Shown here: one piece after another, positions 11,216 to 22,909 of the stretch
Numbering within the stretch: the first letter of the stretch is position 1
Layout of the letters: every line of letters starts with the position of its first letter
NCBI GenBank assembly: GCA_028023455.1
Contig: JAQFVV010006208.1
Span: forward strand, 10,030,963-10,094,962
Direction of reading: 5' to 3'
DNA: 64,000 nt
Origin: Epiperipatus broadwayi
Taxonomy: Eukaryota > Onychophora > Udeonychophora > Euonychophora > Peripatidae
Notes under the pieces: generated by a model
Told to the model about the DNA's origin: nothing
Database searches by the model: none
The model's input: only the letters and a program-made list of their open reading frames with translations
Program-made: the position numbers and the translations under genes

Positions 11216-11652
11216 AGATTTTTTTAAATGCTTTCTCTTGCGACATTTATCGATAAAGCTTGTTAGAGCTATTGCACGCTCTTTATTTAGTTTTGTACCA
11301 TATATTGTCTTTAAATCTTCACAAATAGTTAATACCTAAGTTTCATTTAAAATAGTTTTTAAGTACTAATTGATTATTATCCTATTTTTTTTCCCCAAAT
11401 TTATTTTTTGTTCTTATTTGTTTTTTTTTTTAAATTTATTATAATATAGACAAATATCATATACAATGCTTGATATTACTACTTATATAATCCAAGACTT
11501 TATGATGAAGTTCTTGCTTAAAGAAATTTTTATTTGGCATTTTCAAAATATTCTAAAGACATTTAAAGAATGAATATATTTTATAATCTTATTTTTATCT
11601 AAAACTTTTGGCACATTCATATAAAGTTATTAACTTTTCATCAAATTATACA

Positions 11653-12471
11653 AGTATCAACGACCGTATCCGTCACTTGATGGCGCTGTTGCTACTCAAA
11701 AACAGTTAAATATACCATTTCTGAGACACCTAGTAATGCCTTGTAGTGTGTTATGTTAATTTTTTGTAATTCACACTACTTTCAAGTGCCCTGTTCTTAC
11801 TCTACAAATGATCACTATTGAGGCTGCGCTATCGTATAATTTGAGAGTGTGTAGATTTGAAGTCAACATAACATTTCAAATGTTATTTAATAAAGTATTA
11901 TATTACATTCAAATGATGTAGCATGAGGTCCAAAAAAATTTCAAACGGTCGCAGTAGTTATCAAGACTTTGGAAGGGTTTAAAATTAGGGAAAGTTTTAT
12001 TATAAGCACAACTTCTTAAATAGTCACGGCAGTCGCGATATCTTTGCCAGACAATTTAATTAATTTGTTACTTTATTAATCAAGTAATGCATCTTTTGGA
12101 CGATCTTTTGGATAGTCAAAACCATTGGTCCTTCCCCCTGCACATTCCAGCGCTATGCGCACCATTTGAATTCGTCAAGTGTTTTTTTTTTGTTTAAAGT
12201 ACTAGAAGAATAACATATTTAATAAAGTGTAAAGAAGGTCCTAAGTAAAGATTTTGTTATTGTCATTGTTAAAAAAGAATACATTTCCTTTTGTAAAAAT
12301 GCCGCCGTATTTTCATTATTAAAAAAAAAAAGACATTTACTTCTTTAACGTTTTAAAAAAAAACAAGTAAAGGTCAATTAGTTCTTAAAAGGTCAGGGCC
12401 AGGTAACATTATATTTCACTGTTTTTCATTAAAAGCAGCGCCGTCAAGTGACGTGTATGGTCGTTGATACT
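11653..12471. mobile_element. Non-autonomous DNA transposon, 819 bp
   Basis: Terminal inverted repeats of about 38 bp: AGTATCAACGACCGTATCCG on the left and, reverse-complemented, AGTATCAACGACCATACACG on the right. Both continue CACTTGA-GGCGCTG. No open frame of note lies inside. No convincing target-site duplication flanks it, so the superfamily is uncertain. A degraded end fragment occurs at 41025-41062 (CGCTTGATGGCGTTGATGCT). Confidence 0.75.
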
Positions 12472-12894
12472 ACTACCAATTATATTTTTGTTTGATTAAC
12501 TGAAAGATATTTTTCCCCCCATGTATATCCTAATGCAATTCTTTAATTAGTATTAATCTCAAATATTTGCTGTTACTTTATGAAAGAAAAGAGGGGCACT
12601 AAAATTCTTTCAAATACCTAAAATGTTGCAGGTATAATAGTTTGAGTCAATGCAGTTATTGGGAAAATTGATTTTCTGTTAAATCATTTTATTAAGTGCT
12701 TAACAGATTTATATTAATTAGATGATCCAAGCCTTATTAGGATGATCAGCTAGTTCAATAAAGGAATAATTTTTTACTGAACAGAAGTTGCTTATTCATT
12801 TCTTAAATGAGGGATCAAAAGACCAAAAAAAATACAGGAATAAAATGTAATTAATAGTTTATATATATATGGATTTTTAAATACATGTATAGTA

Positions 12895-13150
12895 TGAGGG
12901 GTCAGAATGACTTACGGTCAGCATGGTTAGAACAATAAAATTGTCAAACAAGGGCTTTGAACATGCCATCATCAGATTTTCAAATAATATAAACATCGTA
13001 GTATTAACTCGCTGTAAATTGCAAGATTTCGCGACGGTTAATTGCAAAGGAAATAGTGGGCTTAAAAAGGCAAAGAGACTAACAGCTTCACGCTCTCAAA
13101 TCAAGATGCTTCAGATTGGCCTATATAAGTGGGAATTTAGATTAAAGATA
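12895..13150 (+). repeat. Family A head joined to repeat E
   Basis: GAGGGGTCAGAATGACTTACG to CATCATCAGATTTTCAAATA matches the first 100 bp of family A. It then changes to TGCAAGATTTCGCGACGG...TTCACGCTCTCAAATC, which matches 62355-62480 and partly 50120-50245. The 83-codon open frame across this is not a gene. Confidence 0.55.
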
Positions 13151-14007
13151 AGACAGACATTCTTATCTTTATAAAGTTGCTATCTTGTGTCGAGGTTTGA
13201 GAGGTCCCTCTATAATAAAAAAAAAAGAGACATCGTTTGATTATTATAAACGTTCAAGGTGCATATGATAATGATTAAAGCCTTTATCTAAAAATTTTAA
13301 TTACTGGTTATATTTTATTGTAAGTCCTAATAACAGTTGCAGATATTTTTTTTTTAAAGATATGTAATGTCGACATTTCATTCACCTTTGATAATTTCTA
13401 ATTTTTATATTTAAGTGGTAAATATGAAATTTTCATTTAAGTTTGGAAGGAAATAGTGTTAAATTGTAATTTACAGAAAATGCATTACGATGAGAATATA
13501 AATTCTAATACAATATTGAAAGTGGCCATTGTATTTATTGTCACATCAATCTTTTTTTTTTTAAATAAAAAAAGAATTTATTTTGCGAGTTTGTCCATGA
13601 AGCAGCAAAATCTGATTTTGCATTTTAGAATTACTCCATTATGATCATGCAGAACCACTATAAATGAAAATTTTTCTTGGATATGCATAAATATTGTAAC
13701 AGTAAATAAATCGGCTAAATAATGTGATAATTCAAAATATAGAGTTACAAATGCAAATGGTTAAATTCAAATATAAATATTTAATATAATCAGCATCGAT
13801 GATGATGATGATCAGAATAATCTTGGCACCGAAGGATAAGTTAAGCATAATAATTGCAAAAGTATTCTTAATTTCTTTGTTTAGATTCACTCTCTCTTAA
13901 ATAAAAAGATTACTTCTAGATATTTATTACCACCTGTCGTCACGTTAATGTAATTCCTTTATCCCTGCCTGTCTCTCCGTGGATTGCATTATCAGGATTA
14001 GGGGTAT

Positions 14008-14582
14008 ATTAAAGGCTAATTGTATTTTTATATTGGACTATTTCCATCATCTAATACGTGTGTTGAATGTCTTTAGAAAAGTTTAATTTTAGTTAAATAT
14101 TCCAAATGCATTCAACTGTTAGTAATATCACAGCAAACAGGTTAGTATATGCACCAACTGTTAGTAATATCACAGCAAACAAATGTTAGTATATGCACTA
14201 ACTGTTAGTAATATCACAGCAAACAGGTTAGTATATGCACTAACTATTAGTAATATCACAGCAAACACTATTAGTAATATCACAGCAAACAGGTTAGTAC
14301 TAATCTGTTTGCTGTGATATTACTAACAGTTAGTGCATATACTAACCTGTTTGCTGTGATATTACTAACATTTGTTTGCTGTGATATTACTAACAGTTGG
14401 TGCATATACTAACCTGTTTGCTGTGATATTACTAACAGTTGAATGCATTTGGAATATTCAACTAAAATTAAACTTTGTCTAAAGACATTCAACACACATA
14501 TTAGATGATGGAAATATTTCAATATAAAAATACAGCTAGAACACCATCATCACAAACCTTCAGAAAAACATTAAAGGCTAAT
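14008..14582. mobile_element. Foldback family D with 13-bp target-site duplication
   Basis: ATTAAAGGCTAAT at 14008-14020 and 14570-14582 flanks a 549-bp insertion. Long inverted arms run from TGTATTTTTATATTGGACTA to its complement ending at 14534. A 35-nt tail then follows on the right. Inside each arm, a 20-mer-type motif (TTAGTAATATCACAGCAAAC) repeats in tandem with alternating spacers, giving a large cruciform-prone block. Confidence 0.85.
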
Positions 14583-15940
14583 ATTTGAAATGTGTTCAAA
14601 CAGCAAAAATAAACTAAATTGGTCAATAAAAATAACTTATTTGCAATAAATAAATAAAATATGAAATCGTTGCTTATACGTTCATAACTACGACAATATT
14701 TTAGAAGTAAATAATAAAAAAAAATACAAAATATGTATTTGACCAAGCATGAACATTATATTTAAGGTTGTTACAGTTACATATAAAGGAAGATCTTACC
14801 AGATAATAAAAATGTTAAGTCATGGCTTTTGTAGAGTGTAAGCTTATTATATATGTGCACATCTTTAACAATAGACTTTATCAATTTAGTTCATTATAAT
14901 TATCCTATTTGGGTATCAATGCTGATAGGCAATGTAGATGAGTCCCACTAGATAAAGATGTATGGTAGATTTTACAACAGAATCCACATATTTGTTTACA
15001 GCATGATTTCCTTTTTTAAAATAGACCACATATTTTGTGTAACTTCAATGTTTATCCCTGGAAACACCTGCATAGTTCCAGTTCTTTGACTGGCATGTCT
15101 TTGATTGAATTATCTGTGCATGGTAAACTTTTCTGCTAGCTAATATTGTCATTTTAGTTGTGTTGCGATCAGTAAGACAAAACTTTCTGACACTTATGCA
15201 AAGAAGAATATTTGAACTAGCATTTTCCTTTAATAGCTATTTCTCTATTGGTCTCTTCTTCTGTCTTCAAGGAACTGATCATAGCCTTCTCAATTCCAAA
15301 CTCAAGATTCAACAATAATCTACTGACCTTTTTCAGATTTATTTATATCTTTTATCCACATGACATGTTTATAACTCATCCCATATAATTAAATATGTAT
15401 TAATTTATCTTAAATGTTTTTTACACAACCTTTTTGTTCACACTTAATGACCAGATTTAATATTTTTTACCCAACATGCTTTCTTCATAAATATTTTCTA
15501 AATTCATATAATTATTTTATAATTGAATATAAAAATAGTTTTTATTTAGGCTGGCAAGAAAAAGAAATGAAATAAAATTATTACTGAGCTCTAATTCATT
15601 CTCTAACTTTGTCAATTTTACTCCTTATAATTTTTAATGATATATTCAGACTTGACATTCAATTTACTATAAGAAAAAGGCATATTCCAGAAGGCAAATT
15701 TGAATGGTTACAAAATACATAAATTTCTCTGAATTATGCAATTCATTTTCATGTAATAGTAATTTCTTTTTTGCCTTTTCTTAGACAAGTTATCATTTTA
15801 TTATTTGTAATTTTACAGAGTCCATTTCTTTTATTAAATATTTAATAATAGTATTAATTCGTAAGCTAATTTTCCTTTACTTTCTTATATCAGTACAGTT
15901 AAGTTATGCATATATTATTTCTAATATGCACACATATCCA

Positions 15941-16065
15941 CATGGTAATCTATAAATTTACTAATTCTATTAGAGTCATTTATTAAGCCATCTTTGCTCC
16001 TTACATGGTAATCTATAAATTTACTAATTCTATTAGAGTCATTTATTAAGCCATCTTTGCTCCTT
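15941..16065. repeat. 63-bp tandem duplication
   Basis: CATGGTAATCTATAAATTTA starts at 15941 and again at 16004. The two copies are identical to the TTTGCTCCTT end, indicating a recent local duplication. Confidence 0.9.
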
Positions 16066-16154
16066 TCTTGACTAGGCAGCTTTGTAGTAGAATTAATTTT
16101 AACTGCAAATGAATTGATACTCTTACAATATATATAATATTTATGAAGAAATAA

Positions 16155-16470
16155 ACTCCAAATTCATATACAATATATGGGTAAGAGAACAAACAGGTGT
16201 TACTGACCTCATTGAAAAAATTAAAAGACAAGTGGAGTTGGGCTGGACATATTGCTAGAAGAGATGATAATAAATAGGATAATTGAAATCTTAAACTGGA
16301 TTCCAAGAGATTGTAAAAGACCCAGAAAGAGACCACATGTGAGAGGGATGGATGAAATAAGAAAGTGCGCAGGGGTGATGTGGAGAAGAGAAGATAAAGA
16401 TCGGAGAAGATGGATTGAACTTGGAGAGATGTTCATCCTGCAGTGGATTGATAACTGATGATGATGATCA
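16155..16470 (+). mobile_element. RTE-type LINE, 5'-truncated 3' end
   Basis: It matches the last ~300 bp of the full RTE element at 23881-27181: GGGTAAGAGAACAAACAGG, the W-A-G-H-I region, CGRPRKRPH-type codons, and a run-out into GATGATGATGATC. The 68-codon frame at 16252 is part of this remnant. Confidence 0.85.
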
Positions 16471-16929
16471 ATAATTCATGAATCAGGCTTATAAAAATCA
16501 TTTCATTACATTTTTAAAGAATGCTCTTGTATCAATATTATCGGTCAGACAAAAAATAAATCACTTTTATCTAACTTCCATGTTAATACGGTACTTGAAA
16601 GAGTGTGGGATAAAGTTTTAATTAAACTAGTTAACAATATTAAATATTAATTAAAATATTAATTTCAATAATAATAATACATATATAAACAATGGCTGTT
16701 AAATATTTAATCGCTTTTGGTTTTTTTTTATGGGTTATTTAAATTATTGGCATTTTGTATCTTATTATTTAAAACTGTGAATCGCTGATGTAAAGTTTCA
16801 TTCTTTCAAATCTCAATGGTTGATTTGTTATCCATGTAACAGCTTGGGAGATAAAAGAAGTCCATTTTTTGTCTGGCTGATCAATTAGCAACGATGCGAA
16901 AGATTTTTTTTCAAGTGTCTGTTAAAGTG

Positions 16930-17335
16930 ATTCTAAAAAAATGTATAGGTACTGAACTGAGTTCAGCCCTATATGACTATATAGGCTAATGAGCTTGGAT
17001 TGAAAATATTATACTGTTTTTCAATTTAAGACCCATGGTTTTGTAGTTAAGTAGAGATAAAAGGTGGCTGCTGGAGGGTTGCATTAGATGCTGAGATCTA
17101 GGTGCAGTGCTCTCAGATCCAAGGCTCCTCACTGACAGGTCACAAGCCAGAAACTAATCTGGGGATATGGGATGAGTAGGCACTAGATAGGGATTTTATG
17201 CATAAGCCTTCTGGCATCCATTGATTACTCTGGCTTGCACTGAGTGGCAATACTTATAGTTTTGCCTGTTTTAATAACAGTTTATGAGCAACCATAAGAA
17301 ATGGTGATCATGTGATGTTTATTTAAGACTGACTT
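16930..17335 (+). mobile_element. Foldback family 1, long copy
   Basis: The long head, then the hammerhead arm (TCCTCACTGAC-AGGTCACAAGCC, 17128-17150), then ATGAGTAGGCACTAGATAG and TGCATAAGCCTTCTGGCATC, then the tail ending CATGTGATGTTTA. The core has lost two bases (CTGAC--A), so this ribozyme is dead. The right tail is the reverse complement of the left tail seen in the copies at 38057 and 42847. Confidence 0.8.
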
Positions 17336-17654
17336 GAGAATTATTATTATGGTATGCACATTTGGAGTTTACTTTTTTATAAATATATATTTTTAGCATT
17401 ACATATTTAATAATCATGGTTTATTTACAGTTATTAAAATTATGTATATATATATGGATTTTTCTACATTTTTAAAATATTATTATTAGTACATCCCACA
17501 ACAGAATTCCACTATATAAAAACATCCATCAGCATAGAGTCAGATCATTGTGTCTCTCTTGCATATATATATATATACCTTAAAAATGTAAATGTCATCT
17601 TTATAAAACAAAGTACAGCATATGTTAATAGTTTTGTATTGGTATACATGTAAA

Positions 17655-17815
17655 TAAATATAGGTAAACAAAGGGAGTACACACTACATCATGCTATGAA
17701 TTAAAAGCATTCTAAATGTTGAACAAAGGAATCAAGAATAGAATGAATCCAGTTATAACTGATCTTTTAATATAGTTTTATCAACATTGTTGGTAATTCA
17801 AAGTGAAATTTATAT
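17655..17815 (+). repeat. Repeat family F fragment
   Basis: AAACAAAGGGAGTACACAC, GCTATGAATTAAAAGCATTC, GTTGAACAAAGGAATCAAGA and TTGGTAATTCAAAGTGAAAT recur at 18815-19008 and, reversed, at 28530-28735. The mariner element begins directly after it. Confidence 0.65.
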
Positions 17816-17816
17816 A

Positions 17817-18672
17817 CAATGGGTACTCAAAAGTAACCGGAATCATTCACTGGAGTACATTGTAATACATGATTGGTAAGATGCTCTCTGCACCAGTCTG
17901 CTAACCATCATCATCGACAGTAACCCTGTTGGCCTAGTAAATATTTTTTTAAGTATGTATTGCTTATTTGTTGATTTTTGTAATGGCTGAAAAGTTGAAA
18001 CAACATAAAATTTTGTTTTCTATTTAAAAAAATGACAGATGAAACAGTTATAATGTATGAAACAGTCTTACAAGCAAGCTGTTTTTGGGGAAAACACAAA
18101 TTTATGAATGGTTTAATGGAAGTGCCAAATTTGCCCATGATCCATAAAAGTATGATGGGTGAAGACAAATGTCAAGTCTATGCTGATTTTTTTTTGGGGG
18201 GAGGGGCACAAATGACATTGTTCACTCAGAATTTGTTCATAATGATCAATCATTTTGCTTACAAGTTCTGAAAAGTTTGCCTGATGCAATGAAGTGAAAA
18301 TGTCCCGATTTGTAGCAAAGTGGAGAGTGTAAGCTTCATGATAACACACCAGCACGTAAAGCTTTGAGTGTATACAAATTTTTAATTAAAAACAGCTTGA
18401 CTCACCTTATTCATCAGTCATATTCAACTTATTCGTTCTATGCAACTTATTTCCCTGAATGAAAAAATGTCTCAAAGTTTTGTGGACTTTGGAAGTGATG
18501 AAGAAAAAACGAAGAAGGTGTTAAAAGGCATCGCTTTGCAGGAGTTTCAGGACTACCTTGAAAAATGGAAAATTCGTTTAGACCAGTGCACTACATCGTG
18601 TGGGAAGCACTTTGAAGGAGATTACACAATTTTTTATTGCAAAATTCCAATTACTTTTTGGGTACCCCCTTG
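17817..18672 (+). pseudogene. mariner-family transposon, dead, ends preserved
   Basis: TA dinucleotides flank near-complementary ends: CAATGGGTACTCAAAAGTAA on the left and, reversed, CAAGGGGGTACCCAAAAAGT on the right. Across frames the transposase shows the helix-turn-helix GKTQIYEWFNG (near 18095), the HDNTPARKAL block of the catalytic domain (near 18345) and the C-terminal FQDYLEKWKIRLDQC-HFEGDY (18551-18625). Many stops and frameshifts separate these. It is shorter than the ~1.3 kb usual for the family, so internal deletion is likely. Not expected to be mobile. Confidence 0.8.
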
Positions 18673-18814
18673 TATCAGCCAGATAGAATATGGCATTTAA
18701 TATGCATTAAACTAATAATTATATAAGGCTGGAGGAAGAATATCTTTTTTAATATCTTGGTTATAATAATTAAATATGATTTAATATGTAAATATTAAAT
18801 TAAAAATAGCTGTA

Positions 18815-19008
18815 TGTATATATGCAAACAAAGGGAATAAATCATTCTCCAGCAGGCTATGAATTAAAAGTCTTCTCTGTTAAACAAAGGATGAAGAATA
18901 GACTGAATCCTTCTTGGAACTGATGTTTTAGGCATATCTTTGTCAACATTTAGAATGATTTTAGTTCATAGCTTGGGGAGAGTAATTTACTCCCTGTGTT
19001 TATGTATA
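18815..19008. repeat. Repeat family F, inverted-arm copy
   Basis: GCAAACAAAGGGAATAAATC on the left and the complement of AGTAATTTACTCCCTGTGTT on the right pair. So do GGCTATGAATTAAAAGTC and its partner GTTCATAGCTTGG. A foldback of about 190 bp. Confidence 0.65.
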
Positions 19009-19029
19009 ACATTGAGCTGTATTTAATTT

Positions 19030-19262
19030 AATTTTTATTAGTCATTCATTAGACTAGACATTATCCAATAATGAATTATATTTCTGTAGAATAATTTTCA
19101 CTACACCACTCTCACGCAAGGCAGGGACTCGTTTTCGCGTTTAACACCTTGAGGAGAAATGTAATTGTAAACATATGACCAAAGACGTCAAGAAGATTTA
19201 TGATCAACAAGATGCACATTTCATGCTGAACCAATACTCATCAGTTGGCCCATACTACAATC
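19030..19262 (-). mobile_element. Hammerhead family B, monomer
   Basis: Collinear with the tandem copy at 8051-8370 and with the fragments at 22765 and 62680. On the - strand it runs from the hammerhead through GGTCATATGTTTACAATTAC and the CTGCCTTGCGTGAGAGTGG block to CATTCATT. Confidence 0.75.
19200..19252 (-). ncRNA. Hammerhead ribozyme motif, family B
   Basis: On the - strand: CTGATGA (19244-19238), stem II GTATTG/CAGCAT with one mismatch, GAAA (19222-19219), stem III TGT/GCA, then T-C at the predicted cleavage. All core positions are kept. Stem I holds only 3 pairs (CAA with TTG) before mismatching. Confidence 0.65.
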
Positions 19263-20430
19263 TCTTAGTGATCTACATTTCTATGTTTATCTTTTATTAA
19301 CTCTTTAAACACTGCTTCAAATGATACAGGAATGACTTAGTCGATCATTTGAAGGTTTCTTTAGAGAAACGGCGATTGATCATAGTAGTAATATCTTACT
19401 TTATAAATTCAGTGTGTAATCTAAAACTTGTTACTATTAGTTTTCATTGACAGATTATTATTATTATTTGGGGGTGGGGGAGGAATTTTAGTAGTATTTG
19501 TTTTTTTTTCTTCAATTTCTAAAAAAGGACAATTATAAGTTTTCTTTGGATTTCTGTAGTCATTTGACATCGACTTTTCAAAATTCTTTTTTTGACTTAT
19601 AAATGACAGATTTCTTTTGGGGTATTATTCTCTCTTTAAAAACTTATGTAAATTTGTTCTTTCTTAGTGGTTTTTTATGGTAATTAAAAAGTGATGGGGA
19701 AGGATTGAATGGAATCTATAGTCTTTCTAAAATCAAACCATCTGTTCTGATTCATAATGGACAGATTTGATTTAGAAATATGATTTTGTCTTTAAAAATA
19801 TTTTAAAGGTCTTCTTTCTCATTAGCTTTTTATAAAGAGGAAGGGGAAGATGTGAATTGCTTGTCTTAACTTATTTCAAACCATCATTATTTTTAATTGA
19901 TAGATTTGTTTCAGAAATTCGGATTTGAAATTTTTTCTTTCTTTTTAGCTTTTTAAAAAGTGATAGTGTGTGTGTGGGGTGGGGGGGGGTTGGTGGGTGT
20001 AATGCATAGCTCCCAGTTCCATTCAATACAAAACTATTAAATCACTACAAATGAAAATGAAATGTCTGGCTTTTAAACAACAACAAATAAAAAAATGTTG
20101 ATGTAGGTTATACTTTTTTGTCAAATTAAAAACTAAATAATAATAATAAATGTAAATGGACACAATGGCAAAAATATGTGTATAGCTTTCTTGTAAGTAC
20201 AGTGGGGCATGAAAATGACTTAGTATGGAAAAAGGGATTAAGAGGGGTGGGGGAAGTCATTTGTAATTGTTTTTGGAGTGTATTTAATAAAAACAATACA
20301 ACTAAATTTCAAAATAATTATGATGTATAACTTTTTTATTTTGATCTGTTAATTTTTTTATTGTTGAATAAAAATTGAAATCAAACACAAAATTAAACTG
20401 AACAACTGATTAAAACTATGTGAAGATGGA
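19262..20430. other. No gene recognised
   Basis: Low-complexity AT-rich sequence with several similar modules (a -GACAGATTT-, then TTTTAAAA, then a G-rich run) near 19440, 19610, 19770 and 19900. These may be a decayed tandem array. A G-rich tract lies at 19968-19998. Confidence 0.4.
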
Positions 20431-20439
20431 AATTAGTTT

Positions 20440-21290
20440 TAATTTTCGCTGACCATCTAATTAAGCTAAAAACATTAAAAAGATCTTCACTATTTTATCT
20501 AACCATGTTTCTACTTATATATAATCAAGGTGTGAAGTTCAGGAGATGTACCTCTCATTTTCTTAAAAATTTCACTTAAACCTCCACCCATGATCTCATG
20601 CCGGTGTATTTACTTTAGTCACTGGATCGATGTATTTTTGATGATTCACAATGGAATTAATAAAACCTTTTGAATTGTGTTCACTGTAAGCTGTCCATTC
20701 ATCTGAATGAATAACTGGTGCGGATGAACATTCTCTCTCAATAATTAGAATAAAAGTAGTTCATCAAGACCTTTTAACACAAAAGTAACAATCTGATCCC
20801 ATTTTAAACCAAATACCCATGGTCTGTCTATTCGACAACCGTGATTTTTTTTTATTAATTATTTGGATGGTACTATCACTAAAAGTTGATGATTGATTAG
20901 CTAGAAGTAGCCTAGCACAGTTGTATTCCTGCAACCAGGAATCTGGCTTCATCAATTTGTATTGGATGATTTTTTTTTCTTACCAATTGTCCTCTAACTT
21001 TGACAGATATAATGTTGATGGTTGATCAGCTAGAAGTAGTCCACCATGGTTGTATTTTCTGCGACTGGTGAATCTGGCTTCATCAATTTGTATTGATTGA
21101 TATTCTCTTCCTACCAATTGTCCTCTAAATTTGGCAGACATAACTTGTAAGCATACTTCCCTGCACGTGTTATTCCAGTCAACATTTGTTTGGGAACATT
21201 TCCCAGTATACTTCATCACCATGTTTGTAGGTGGCTCCATTACAAAACAATACAATTTCTAAGATATTGCACAGACTTATTCTTCAATGT
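20440..21290 (-). pseudogene. Merlin/ISXO2-like (IS1595-type) transposase pseudogene
   Basis: On the - strand, residues before the catalytic core read DWNNTCREVCLQVMSAKFRG, then QIDEARFTSRRKYNHGG, the first DDE Asp context of ISXO2-like transposases (usual I-D-E-S-K-F-x-x-R-K-Y-x-R-G). After a WVFG block, a later segment gives HSDEWTAYSEHNSKG and VNHQKYIDPVTK, the second Asp region and V-N-H motif. A ~126-bp segment including the first Asp is duplicated in tandem (20890-21000 and 21016-21135). Stops and frameshifts make it dead. Terminal repeats were not found. Confidence 0.75.
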
Positions 21291-22094
21291 ATCTGTTTTT
21301 TTTTTTTTAACTTCCCAATAATAAAAGAAGAGATTGCTAGTTCATATAGAATGCATAGTTAGGCAGCCATGACACGGACCAAAAAAATTGCTTGAAAAAC
21401 ACCTTTAGAATTTTTCCATTGTTTCTCCTTCATACATGACCCAAATTTATGACAAGGGGGTTTCTCTTTCAACATCATTGAGAAGATTATGTTCCCATAG
21501 AAATGACAGAGTAATTGTTTCAGTAGCGATTACTTTAGAATAATATTTCAATAACATAGCTACTAATCTACAAAAATAAACAACTGTTCAAGTCTAAAAC
21601 ATTTAGAATAAAAACATACAACTTTCAAGTCATGAAGTGCACATAAAGAACAAATATATATTTATTTATTTTTAATTATTATAACAACATTGAAGGTAAA
21701 GTAAAAAATTTACTTATAAATTAATGTTTAAAAAGTAAATTATTGATTGAAATCCAGGGGAAAACGTATCCTGTTTTTTTTTTTTTTTTAAACATGCAAA
21801 AAAATTCTCTATGAATCTAGATTTTAAATAAGAAAATGTAAATTTTTTTACAAATAAAAAAATAATTCTACAAATTCTAGAGCCCTCTATAAGAAATTGA
21901 GACAATAAATTAGCAAAAAAACCCCAAAACCTTGTCAGTGAAAACCCAAGAGTTATAAATTTTATTAGATTATACATCAAATTGATTCATTTCTTCCATT
22001 CCCCTTCCCACCCTTTTCACCTTTTCTTTAAATTCAATTAGAAATTGCAAAGAAAAATCAAAGTTCGTCCAAAAACTAAATAAATAAATGGTTG

Positions 22095-22160
22095 TTTTCT
22101 CATGTGTCATACCATTGGCCGGGAAGCGAACCCACTAACCACCAACGCTTGACAAAAACA
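22095..22160 (-). repeat. tRNA-like SINE fragment
   Basis: On the - strand, GTTAGTGGGTTCGCTTCCCG resembles a tRNA T-arm and B box (GGTTCGANNCC). No A box or complete cloverleaf is visible, so only a remnant is claimed. Confidence 0.35.
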
Positions 22161-22764
22161 TCTGTCAATATAAAGTAGATTACACATTGTTTATAAATTT
22201 AGTCCTAATACAATACTTGTTTTATTCCCTTCTCCTTTTTGAAACCAAACCAAAGATGAACAATCCAAATTTCCAAACAGTTTTTTTACTTTCAATTCCA
22301 ATTAAGAAAATGATTCTTTGAAATTTATCAGCCATTCTGTAAATTGCTAATTATTTTTGGTTGTTGGTTCTTTCCCACATACCAGATGTCCCACTCGTCC
22401 ATCATTCCCCCATCTTTAAACCTAATAATGGAAAAGAGAAATTATCATAAAACAAAAGATCTGTTGTCAAAGAGATTAATAAATACTAAGAAGTATTAAA
22501 TTAAACAAGAAATTTATCAATTTAGTCAGTAGTAGTTTTACTACTAAGTTAAATCTCCATTTTTTGAAAGAAATTACAAATTTTCGATTAGTCAACTCAG
22601 TGTTTTAATACTCAATGAAAGAGAAAATGGAAATGTAGGTTGCCTATAAGATCACTCCCCACATATCTTTATCATTGCTCTGTATATATATAGTAAATTA
22701 CAAACAGTTTAATTGATGTGTTGAATGGACTGCTCTCACAATTTTGACACATCACTTAATGAAA

Positions 22765-22905
22765 GTATATTAATAATTTTATTAGTCATTCATTTAAGCT
22801 AGAGATTATCCAATAATGAATAATATTTCTGTAATGTAATTTTCACTACACCACTCTCATGCAAGCTAGGGACTAATTTTTATCTGCTTAATACACTTGC
22901 TTAAC
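22765..22905 (-). repeat. Hammerhead family B fragment without the ribozyme
   Basis: TTATTAGTCATTCATTTAAG through CACTACACCACTCTCATGC to TTTTATCTGCTTAATACAC matches the distal part of the copy at 19030-19140. Confidence 0.7.
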
Positions 22906-22909
22906 GCTT

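Noticed and set aside
11653-12471. hAT or Tc1-mariner assignment
   Set aside because: No 8-bp or TA duplication flanks the inverted repeats, and no transposase remains.
13456-13644. Small open frames across the AT-rich spans (also 22963, 39463, 45208, 58000-59000)
   Set aside because: Length and composition are as expected by chance in AT-rich DNA; no domain or flanking signal.
16445-16475. CTGATGATGATGATC as a hammerhead core
   Set aside because: It is the GAT-repeat tail of an RTE fragment, without stem II or a GAAA box.
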